Assembly (NCBI GenBank): GCA_964452045.1 | Contig: CAYVKM010000030.1 | Location: 1-37,550, forward strand | Direction: 5' to 3' | Length of the DNA stretch: 37,550 nucleotides | DNA from: CAYVKM01 sp964452045 | Lineage (GTDB): Bacteria; Calditrichota; Calditrichia; RBG-13-44-9 | In this document: piece after piece, positions 8,939 through 15,854 of the stretch | Position numbering within the stretch: the first letter of the stretch is position 1 | Layout of the letters: each line of letters opens with the position of its first letter | The notes under the pieces: generated by a model | What the model was told of the DNA's origin: nothing | The model's database searches: none | Seen by the model: only the letters and a program-made list of their open reading frames with translations | Program-made: the position numbers and the translations under genes

Positions 8939-9850
8939 TTATTTCTCGCTCGGATGAATGGGTATCAATAAAAATGGTACCGGGCATTTTTTGCAAATCT
9001 TTGGGGTTATACTTCCTGCCCAAAATGCATCTATTCCTTTTTTAGCATGGGTTCCCAGAGCGATAAGATCGATTTTCATATCCAGCGTAAATTTGGTAAT
9101 AACATCTGCCGGGTCTCCACGGAAGACATCGGCCGTGGCAGTAAATCCTTCTTTCTCCAACTGATCTTTTAAATTACCCAGATATTCGGTTGCATTTTGT
9201 ACCTCAATATCCAGTAATTCAGTAGTTGAGCCGGGAAGTAGGCGACTGGTGGTTGTCCATTGCCCAGAGAGATGACCATAGGTATGTACTACCAGCAACA
9301 GATGCAGTGACCCGCCTAACTTTTTTGCCAGATATTTTGATTTTTCCAGACTGATTTCATGATCTGCTTGTCCGTCCAATGGTGTAAGGATCTTTTCTAT
9401 TTGAAATGCTGGAATATTTTCTTCTGCTGGTGGCTTGATTAAAAGTACCGGAGTCGCGCCCATGGCAATTACCTGCTGAGCGATGCTGCCAACGAGCAAA
9501 TGATGCATTCCCCCTCGTCCGTGAGTACACATAACAATAAGATCGGATTCTAATTCTTCTACATGATCAGAAATACTTTTGGCGACATTCTCTATTTCGG
9601 CAGAATGAACATGAAGATTGACTTTGGTGGATTTTGAAAATGATTTCTGAGCGAGCTCCCTGAGGTATGATTCGGCCTCTGCTTCACTTGCCAGGTGATG
9701 TTGCCCGTGGACTTCTCTGGGAGCATTTTTCTCGACGATATGAACCAGATTTACTGAAACCGCTAATTTCTCTTGCAGAAATAAAACAGCTGGTATTACG
9801 GATTCAGCCATCTGAGAACCATCTAATGGAACAAGCAAACGTTTAAACAT
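8939..9850 (-). CDS. Tandem universal stress protein (two USP domains)
   Basis: A 303-residue cytoplasmic protein with two USP folds (about residues 1-140 and 155-300), each starting with the KRLLVPLDGS / EKILTPLDGQ beta strand. The nucleotide-binding motifs are nearly complete: CTHG-9x-GS in the first domain (first Gly replaced by Cys) and GTHA-9x-GS in the second (second Gly replaced by Ala). The chosen ATG at 9850 lies four bases after the stop of the Nramp transporter gene; a TTG five codons earlier is less likely because the ATG begins at the canonical USP first strand. Co-translation with the transporter suggests a role in metal or stress response. Confidence 0.9.
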   Translation of the reverse strand: MFKRLLVPLDGSQMAESVIPAVLFLQEKLAVSVNLVHIVEKNAPREVHGQHHLASEAEAESYLRELAQKSFSKSTKVNLHVHSAEIENVAKSISDHVEELESDLIVMCTHGRGGMHHLLVGSIAQQVIAMGATPVLLIKPPAEENIPAFQIEKILTPLDGQADHEISLEKSKYLAKKLGGSLHLLLVVHTYGHLSGQWTTTSRLLPGSTTELLDIEVQNATEYLGNLKDQLEKEGFTATADVFRGDPADVITKFTLDMKIDLIALGTHAKKGIDAFWAGSITPKICKKCPVPFLLIPIHPSEK

Positions 9851-9854
9851 GAGA

Positions 9855-11162
9855 TTAACCCACAATTAAAATTTGATATAAAAGGTAAATGTTTAAAAGA
9901 ATAATTAAACCCGCAATGATAGTGGCAATGAAAGTAGTAATCCGGTGATTTACCAGCGTTCCCATAATATCAATCCTTTTGGTAAAGAGAACCAAAGGAA
10001 TGATTGCAAAAGGGAGTCCGAAACTGAGCACCACCTGACTCAGGACCAGGGTTCGGGTTGGATCAAATTTCAAAGCAATGACGATTAGCGAGGGCAGCAT
10101 GGTCACGAGTCGCCTTATCCAGACCGGAATATGCCTTTTTAAGAATCCCTGCATGATAACCTGGCCGGCACTTGTTCCCACAGTAGAAGAGGAGAGGCCA
10201 GCTGCTAGGAGTGATAATCCGAAAAACCACTGGGCCGCCCGACCAAGCAGTGGTTCCAGGGTGCGGTGTGCCTGCTCAATGGTTGCAATCTCGGTCATAC
10301 CACTTTGATGAAAGGTAGCCGCAGCCATTATCAGCATGGCGGCATTTACCATGCTGGCTACGCCCATGGCGATAACCACATCGGTTATTTCAAAACGAAA
10401 CAAACGTCGTAATCGGTGTGGATCTTTCACTACTATTCGTCCCTGGGTAAGGGCCGAATGCAGAAAAATAGCGTGAGGCATTACTGTTGCGCCAAGAATA
10501 CCGGCTGCTAAAAGCACGCTCTCTGCTCCGGCAAATTCTGGAACTACCGCGTGTTTAAAGACATTAACCCAATCCGGTTTATCCATAATAGTTTCGATGA
10601 GATAACTAATCGCAATAATTCCCACCATGGAACTGATGACTGCTTCCAGCGGTCGGAAACCATACCGTTCCAGTCCAAGAATCAGGAATGTAGCAATTGC
10701 GGTCAGAATTCCTCCCCACATCAGGGGAATTCCCAGAAGCAGATTGAAACCCAGGGCGGCACCCAGGAATTCTGCCAGATCTGTAGCCATGGCCACAACT
10801 TCCATCAGGACCCACATGCCATAGACCACCGGTTTTGAAAATTGATTCCGGCAATGCTCGGCCAGATTATTCCCGCTGGCGATTCCCAATTTTGCGGAGA
10901 GGGTCTGAATGAGCATGGCCATCAGGTTGCTGGCCACAATTACCCAGAGAAGGGTGTATCCGAATTGAGATCCGCCTTCTATATTTGTGGCAAAATTTCC
11001 CGGGTCAACATAGGCAACACTGGCGATAAATGCCGGTCCCAGAAATGGCAGCAGGCTTGATAATTTTCCCTTTTTCCTGTGTCCATCCAGAACCTGATGT
11101 GCTACATTCAGCGTAACTTTATCGCTTGATTTCAGAAAACCTGGTTTTGATGATTTCTTCAC
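9855..11162 (-). CDS. mntH: Nramp-family divalent metal (Mn2+/Fe2+) transporter
   Basis: A 435-residue, 11-helix proton-coupled metal transporter of the inner membrane. The metal site is intact: DPGN in helix 1 (Asp53, Asn56) and A-x-x-M in helix 6 (Ala225 and Met228 in LGATVMPHAIFLHS); the Met is the residue that favours Mn/Fe/Cd over Ca/Mg in this family. The N-terminal 35 residues are basic and hydrophilic. The start is GTG at 11162 with a weak GGA site; no ATG occurs before helix 2. It is followed four bases later by a tandem USP gene. With the nearby iron-type SOD and FtsH, it fits metal supply under oxidative stress. Confidence 0.93.
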   Translation of the reverse strand: MKKSSKPGFLKSSDKVTLNVAHQVLDGHRKKGKLSSLLPFLGPAFIASVAYVDPGNFATNIEGGSQFGYTLLWVIVASNLMAMLIQTLSAKLGIASGNNLAEHCRNQFSKPVVYGMWVLMEVVAMATDLAEFLGAALGFNLLLGIPLMWGGILTAIATFLILGLERYGFRPLEAVISSMVGIIAISYLIETIMDKPDWVNVFKHAVVPEFAGAESVLLAAGILGATVMPHAIFLHSALTQGRIVVKDPHRLRRLFRFEITDVVIAMGVASMVNAAMLIMAAATFHQSGMTEIATIEQAHRTLEPLLGRAAQWFFGLSLLAAGLSSSTVGTSAGQVIMQGFLKRHIPVWIRRLVTMLPSLIVIALKFDPTRTLVLSQVVLSFGLPFAIIPLVLFTKRIDIMGTLVNHRITTFIATIIAGLIILLNIYLLYQILIVG

Positions 11163-11330
11163 AGCAATTCCGGCTAATAGTTATACAAATTGCATATATT
11201 TATTGGGATAAGATGTTAGCTCTATTATAAATCATCTAAATATTAATAAATATTTGGCTGTCCTGTTAATCAAAATTCAGAAGCGTGATCAAAAATTATT
11301 CATTTTGAGCAGAGGTGTCAGATTATTTTC

Positions 11331-11837
11331 TTACTTAGAATCCGATGGACTGGCAACACTTCGCAAATATTCCAGAAGTGCTCTGGCATCTTTCTCACTT
11401 AGCTCTAAATCTGTCATCGGAACGGAATATTCCGAGATCAATTTTTTCATGGTCTCATCCTTCTGTTCCATCTCGGAGGTGTTGACCAGCAGATTCATGA
11501 TAAATTCCGGCGTTCTTTGTTCGGTCACATCCCTCAATGCCGGGCCGATCTTTCTTTCGTCCAGGCTATGGCACATGGCACATTTCATTTCAAATAAACT
11601 TTTACCCTGCTGGGTAAGTTTTTCGTCTATCGGTCCCAGTTTCACTTCTTTAACCGGACCAATGCCGAGATCTTTGCCATGCGGAGATGAAGGATCGGAT
11701 TTTTGGATTGAATCTGTTTTCGCAATTTCGGTTTGTTGTGCCAATCCCGAATTTACCACAGGGTCTCTTGAAAAAACCGGAAATGTCAGAAACAAACCCA
11801 TAGTTGCGGCCATAACGAAATATAAAAAATTTTTCAT
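11331..11837 (-). CDS. Monoheme c-type cytochrome
   Basis: A 168-residue exported protein: signal peptide in about the first 23 residues, a variable linker, then a class I cytochrome c fold. The heme attachment motif is CAMCH (Cys86, Cys89, His90), followed by KIGPAL; the likely sixth ligand is Met141 in SVPMTDLELSE, and the last helix is DARALLEYLRS. GAGGGG precedes the ATG by seven bases. It lies 35 bp downstream of the cytochrome-porin gene on the same strand and is probably its operon partner, acting as a periplasmic electron shuttle. The electron partner is inferred from context only. Confidence 0.88.
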   Translation of the reverse strand: MKNFLYFVMAATMGLFLTFPVFSRDPVVNSGLAQQTEIAKTDSIQKSDPSSPHGKDLGIGPVKEVKLGPIDEKLTQQGKSLFEMKCAMCHSLDERKIGPALRDVTEQRTPEFIMNLLVNTSEMEQKDETMKKLISEYSVPMTDLELSEKDARALLEYLRSVASPSDSK

Positions 11838-11872
11838 TTGATTACCCCTCTAATCTTATTCGTGAAATGATT

Positions 11873-13213
11873 TTAAAATACTAACCAGGCCAGTAAGTAC
11901 AGGGTGTTATTGTCCGAAGCATTTCTACCGGCACCGTCATAATTATTTTTTAATCCGTTAAATTTATTATACCAGACATATTGAACTGCCAGTTTTGTGT
12001 TAAGCCAGGGTAAAAACTGCAGTTCCCCGATTATGCCATCGCTGTCGGGTTTTCCGGTCCGGCTGCCATAGACACTCCCCGGACTATAAATCAACATGTC
12101 GGCATCACCGGTAGTGGAAAAATATCCCAGAGAGAGTCCGCATCTTTGCCGGAGGTAAAGATTACCATCTGCCCGGAAGGTGTTCAGATTGTTTGATTTA
12201 TTTGCCGAACCTCCGGACTGGTATGTCGCATTTAACTTCTGCTTTTCATTGATCCAGGTTGCATGTGCGGTAAATACTCCTTTCCCAAAGGTTTGTTCGT
12301 ATTGCATATCCAGCGCAATATCCTGATAGTCATCGGTTTTTCCCATCACCCCGACCGGATACAGTTCAGTAAATAACCCGTATGTTCCGATTTCCAAATA
12401 TTTCCCTGCCCATTGATGTTGTAAGGCCAACCGCCAGTAGGGAGAAACCCCGTTTATTGTTCCCATCGATGTGCTGTCCGGAGGGACCGGGCCACCTTGT
12501 GTAGTGGAGCGGTAGACACTTGCTTCTCCATATAAAAGACTGTTCCATAATGCATAAGCTCCCAGACCAACCACCTCCTGAGCTAATCCCCCATCAATAA
12601 TTGTCGCAGCGGCAGGGCCGGGTACTGCAGAAGAGGATGCATAGGGAAATCCCCAGGCCGGAGTGCTGTTCCATAAATCCTGTACGGTTGGATTATTGTT
12701 CAAAGTGAGGCCGTAATTGAAGCTCTTTGATGCTAAACGGGTTTGATTGGCATACCGGATATCCGTATTATCCCAGCCAAAAGCCGCTCCCTGATCATCG
12801 TAGGTAATCTGGATAAAGCTACCGACATGGGGGGTGATTTCTCCGGCGAAGAAAAAACTCAACTGTTGCGGGAATTCGATAACATTATTGCCGGTACCTG
12901 GTTGTTTTTTGTTGATATAATTATGCGATACCTGGAGCATCGCTGAGAGCGGAAAGGATTTCAGAATTTTCAAATCAGTTTTCTTTTCACTATTTGTGTT
13001 TTCGATGGTTTCCGCACCGGTAAGGGTATACCCGTTTAATTTAAAATCTCGCCCAAATGAATTTAACTCCGGGAATATGGTATGGCAGGCGTTACATGCC
13101 AGGTTGGTCTGCCGGGCAAAACTCGGAACAGCTTCTGCCTGGTGATAGGACGAAAAAAGAATAGTTGCGAAGCAAATCACCCAAAAGAATACTCTGTCGT
13201 TAACGAATTTCAT
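11873..13213 (-). CDS. Fused monoheme cytochrome-porin, Cyc2-like
   Basis: A 446-residue outer-membrane protein. The signal peptide ends AEA at residue 28. The mature N-terminus carries FARQTNLACNACH (Cys40, Cys43, His44) followed by FPELNSFGRDFKLNGYTLT, a pattern found in Cyc2-type cytochrome-porins and related proteins. The rest alternates amphipathic strands and loops rich in Gly, Asn and Tyr and ends in Phe (LLAWLVF), as expected for a 14-18 strand barrel with a heme plugged in its lumen. AAGGAG lies six bases before the ATG. Known Cyc2 proteins move electrons across the outer membrane, for example from Fe(II); homologues without proven iron oxidation share the motif, so the substrate is open. 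Confidence 0.75.
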   Translation of the reverse strand: MKFVNDRVFFWVICFATILFSSYHQAEAVPSFARQTNLACNACHTIFPELNSFGRDFKLNGYTLTGAETIENTNSEKKTDLKILKSFPLSAMLQVSHNYINKKQPGTGNNVIEFPQQLSFFFAGEITPHVGSFIQITYDDQGAAFGWDNTDIRYANQTRLASKSFNYGLTLNNNPTVQDLWNSTPAWGFPYASSSAVPGPAAATIIDGGLAQEVVGLGAYALWNSLLYGEASVYRSTTQGGPVPPDSTSMGTINGVSPYWRLALQHQWAGKYLEIGTYGLFTELYPVGVMGKTDDYQDIALDMQYEQTFGKGVFTAHATWINEKQKLNATYQSGGSANKSNNLNTFRADGNLYLRQRCGLSLGYFSTTGDADMLIYSPGSVYGSRTGKPDSDGIIGELQFLPWLNTKLAVQYVWYNKFNGLKNNYDGAGRNASDNNTLYLLAWLVF

Positions 13214-13249
13214 GTTTTACTCCTTTTTATTGATAAGATTTTTTTGGCT

Positions 13250-13299
13250 ACTTATTTAAAAAGGAAAGGAGTGGAATTTATATTCTAAACTCCACTCCT
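13250..13299 (-). terminator. Rho-independent terminator after the first BON gene
   Basis: Read on the minus strand, a perfect 9-bp stem (AGGAGTGGA / TCCACTCCT, 13267-13299, 15-base loop) is followed by a T-rich run (TTTCCTTTTT). It lies just downstream of the BON gene stop at 13316 and upstream of the cytochrome-porin start, which separates the two transcription units. Confidence 0.75.
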
Positions 13300-13315
13300 A
13301 GGACACTCTTATAAA

Positions 13316-14089
13316 TCAATAGGATAAATTAGGGTTAACCACCAGATTGTTTTGGATCATGCCTACATCCGCGTTGAAAAGAAGGAGAGATTGCGCCCAG
13401 CTTTTATCCGAGGCAGTCCGGACCTGTCCTTCCAGTATCACCTGGGAACCGGTAACGATGATATGGATTGGCGGGTCCTGATCGTAAGCATAGTATTCGA
13501 ATCTGGGATCGTTATAAATAAGTCGTGCCAGTCTCAGCCTGAGTTCATCTGATCCCAGCTCGTGTTTAATGTTATTTTTTACTTCCAGCACGCCCGGTAC
13601 CTTCTGGGCTTCGTTCACAAACTGCTGATCACCCCAGGGAAGATGAACCCATCCATTAAGGGTAACCACACCATTGCTGACTTCTACCGTAACCCAGTCG
13701 AAAATGCTGTAAAAGACATGGTTATGAATTTGTTGGACTACTTTGTCGGCAATCTCCTTGTCAGTCATTCCACTTTTGGTAACAGACAACTCATTGATAA
13801 TTGTATAACTTTCTTCCACCTTATGAGCATCTTTTTCCGCTTTCATTTTTGCGGCCAGCGTTGGAACCGTACCCTGCAATTTGATAACACCATCCGACAC
13901 GGACACCTGGATGTTTTTATTAACCAGCAGATTGTCTTTCATGAGACGGTATTTGATATAGGTAACCAACATATCGTTGGTTGACTGGTCATTTTGAGGG
14001 CTGACTGCAAAAGCAGAAGTGGTCCCAAAAGCCACAAGCATCGAAAAAATAAGTAAAACTGTGAGATAATGCTTTGATATGGACTTCAT
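13316..14089 (-). CDS. Secreted triple BON-domain protein
   Basis: A 257-residue periplasmic protein. A signal peptide (residues 1 to about 28, ending SAFA) is followed by three BON domains at about residues 40-105, 108-175 and 178-255. Each has the strand pair with a central Gly, for example VSDGVIKLQGTV, VSNGVVTLNGWV and VTGSQVILEGQV. BON domains of OsmY-type proteins bind membrane surfaces under osmotic or envelope stress. The ATG at 14089 has AAAGGA seven bases upstream; a start six codons earlier lacks one. A second triple-BON gene sits 37 bp upstream in the same direction, so they look like an ancient duplicated pair in one operon, closed by the terminator at 13250-13299. Confidence 0.85.
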   Translation of the reverse strand: MKSISKHYLTVLLIFSMLVAFGTTSAFAVSPQNDQSTNDMLVTYIKYRLMKDNLLVNKNIQVSVSDGVIKLQGTVPTLAAKMKAEKDAHKVEESYTIINELSVTKSGMTDKEIADKVVQQIHNHVFYSIFDWVTVEVSNGVVTLNGWVHLPWGDQQFVNEAQKVPGVLEVKNNIKHELGSDELRLRLARLIYNDPRFEYYAYDQDPPIHIIVTGSQVILEGQVRTASDKSWAQSLLLFNADVGMIQNNLVVNPNLSY

Positions 14090-14126
14090 GATATTTTCCT
14101 TTCTCATTTAGAGATAATATTGTTTT

Positions 14127-14867
14127 CTAACTCGTTAGATTTACATTAAGATTATTGACCACACTTTTGACCCCGAGAAGATGTGAGATCTCTTTTGCCA
14201 GTTCTATTTTATCCCACATACTATTAGCGGTACCATTAAGGGTCACGGTGCCATTGTTCACCGTAAACGTTATCCCGGTATCCAATGCAAAACGATTTTT
14301 AATGATTTCATCAATGACTATTTTCAGGTTACTGTCACTAACCGCCTTTGCCGGTGGAAGCACATTGATCTCGTTTACAATTCCTTGTACTCCCTGTTGC
14401 CAGGAAGCAACGGTTTCGGCCATTAGTTTTTCCCGGTAATAACTCACATCGCCGGACAGAAAAACCAGTTCATTGTCCACCTTTATTTTAATTCGGTCCG
14501 GTTCATCGATGGATGAAACAAGCTTCAACTCGCCTTCAATATTCTGCTGAATGACATCATCCGGTAAGGTTGATGTATCAATAACGATATTATCTTCGAT
14601 GTACTTTACACCCGGAACCTGAGAGATAATTTCATAGATTCTTAATTTGTCATATAGTGAGCTAACTGTCCCTTCAATTTTCACCCTGCCAGTATTGTCT
14701 GCAGAAATATTAAATTGCTCGGTGTAGTAATTTGAAATGGCATTTTCCACTTTTTTGACCAAATTTTCCGAGGACATCTGGGCAAAAAGCAGGAATGGAA
14801 CCAGAAGCAATAGAAAAGCGAAAATCACGGCATTACTGTTTTTGAAAAAACGACGATTCTGATACAT
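14127..14867 (-). CDS. Secreted triple BON-domain protein, paralogue
   Basis: A 246-residue exported protein with a basic N-terminus, a hydrophobic core and a FAQ cleavage site at about residue 30. Three BON repeats follow (about 35-98, 105-170 and 178-246); their core strands include GRVKIEGTV, VDNELVFLSGDV and VNNGTVTLNGTA, each closed by a GVK-x-I/V-x-N element. It is a diverged paralogue of the next gene downstream. AAGGAG lies seven bases before the ATG. It follows the superoxide dismutase gene by 109 bp on the same strand, so some co-transcription with sodB is possible. Confidence 0.85.
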   Translation of the reverse strand: MYQNRRFFKNSNAVIFAFLLLLVPFLLFAQMSSENLVKKVENAISNYYTEQFNISADNTGRVKIEGTVSSLYDKLRIYEIISQVPGVKYIEDNIVIDTSTLPDDVIQQNIEGELKLVSSIDEPDRIKIKVDNELVFLSGDVSYYREKLMAETVASWQQGVQGIVNEINVLPPAKAVSDSNLKIVIDEIIKNRFALDTGITFTVNNGTVTLNGTANSMWDKIELAKEISHLLGVKSVVNNLNVNLTS

Positions 14868-14901
14868 CTCAATTCTCCTTTTATTATTTTATTTTAGTTT
14901 A

Positions 14902-14970
14902 TTAGTCTAATTTTAATTGGCTGATGAAAATATCTGTCTTTCTTTCATAAGTCTCCTTCTGATTTTTCAT
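14902..14970 (-). CDS. Possible 22-residue small ORF directly after sodB
   Basis: An ATG six bases after the sodB stop opens a 22-codon frame (begins MKNQKETYERK) of charged, polar composition. A second, shorter frame with an AGGAG-like site overlaps it. It could be a small protein, a leader before the BON gene, or chance. There is no homology evidence. Confidence 0.15.
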   Translation of the reverse strand: MKNQKETYERKTDIFISQLKLD

Positions 14971-14976
14971 GATATT

Positions 14977-15570
14977 TTACTCGAGCAATGAATTTGCAAA
15001 TTCCCAGTTGATTAACTTCTCTATAAAGGTATTTATGTAATCCGGTCTGCGATTCTGATAGTCCAGATAATAGGCATGTTCCCAAACGTCAATAGTCAGG
15101 AGTGGCTGTATACCATGGGCAAGGGGTGAATCCGCATTGGCGGTTTTCATCACTTCCAATCGATGGTTATCAATGACCAGCCATGCCCATCCGCTCCCAA
15201 ACTGGGTTGATCCGGCTGATTTTAATTCTTCTATGAATTTTTCATAACTACCAAAATCCTGTTTTATTTTTTTCTCGATTTTCCCGGATGGTTTTCCACC
15301 ACCTTTTGGTTTCAGGCATTGCCAGTAAAAAGCATGATTCCATGCCTGGGAGACATTATTAAAAATACTAGCTGAGGCGGCATCTCCCGCTGTTTTCCGA
15401 ATAATTTGCTCGGCATCCAATTTTCCATATTCAGTGCCTGTTATCAGTTTATTTGCATTTTGAACATAACCGTTATGGTGCTTGTCATGGTGGAATTCGA
15501 GCGTCTTAGCACTGATAAATGGTTCCAGGGAATTTTTAGCAAAAGGTAAATCAGGTAACGTAATTGACAT
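14977..15570 (-). CDS. sodB: Superoxide dismutase, iron type
   Basis: A 197-residue enzyme converting superoxide to oxygen and hydrogen peroxide. Metal ligands are in place: His27 (EFHHDKHH), His79 (WNHAFYW), Asp161 and His165 (DVWEHAYYLDYQ). Gln75 just before WNH is the position typical of the iron enzyme; manganese enzymes carry their Gln elsewhere. There is no signal peptide, so it is cytoplasmic. The ATG at 15570 has AGGAG seven bases upstream; longer in-frame starts are less supported and the canonical N-terminus ITLPDLPFAK begins here. A tandem CTTCAT-type promoter box lies 40-56 bases upstream. A cambialistic enzyme cannot be excluded. Confidence 0.95.
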   Translation of the reverse strand: MSITLPDLPFAKNSLEPFISAKTLEFHHDKHHNGYVQNANKLITGTEYGKLDAEQIIRKTAGDAASASIFNNVSQAWNHAFYWQCLKPKGGGKPSGKIEKKIKQDFGSYEKFIEELKSAGSTQFGSGWAWLVIDNHRLEVMKTANADSPLAHGIQPLLTIDVWEHAYYLDYQNRRPDYINTFIEKLINWEFANSLLE

Positions 15571-15593
15571 TTTCATCTCCTTCATTTTCCGAA

Positions 15594-15626
15594 AATTTAC
15601 CGGACACAAATGAAGAAATGATGAAC
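15594..15626 (-). promoter_or_regulatory. Tandem CTTCAT box plus -10 element, sodB promoter
   Basis: On the minus strand: GTTCAT-CATTT-CTTCAT (15626-15610), then exactly ten bases, then TAAATT (15599-15594) in the place of a -10 hexamer. The repeats are 11 bp apart and would cover roughly -39 to -23, where an OmpR/PhoB-type activator replaces a -35 contact. The predicted RNA start is near 15587, giving a leader of about 17 nt. The same layout recurs at four other promoters in this window. Confidence 0.7.
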
Positions 15627-15854
15627 TTTAGAGAGTAAAAGATATTGTTTTTCGGGTTTTATCAGGATATTGAGGATCCCAATTTACTTATTATGCGGTG
15701 TCTGATTTCCTGAGTGTCTTTCCTGTTAGAACTGCCAAGGAACTTGGAATTTAAAGTGAGGGGATCAATAAAATAAATTTATCTTGGGATAGTGTGCTTG
15801 GTTAAACTATAGGCAATTTATCTTAATTGGCAATAAATATTAATTAAACCATTA

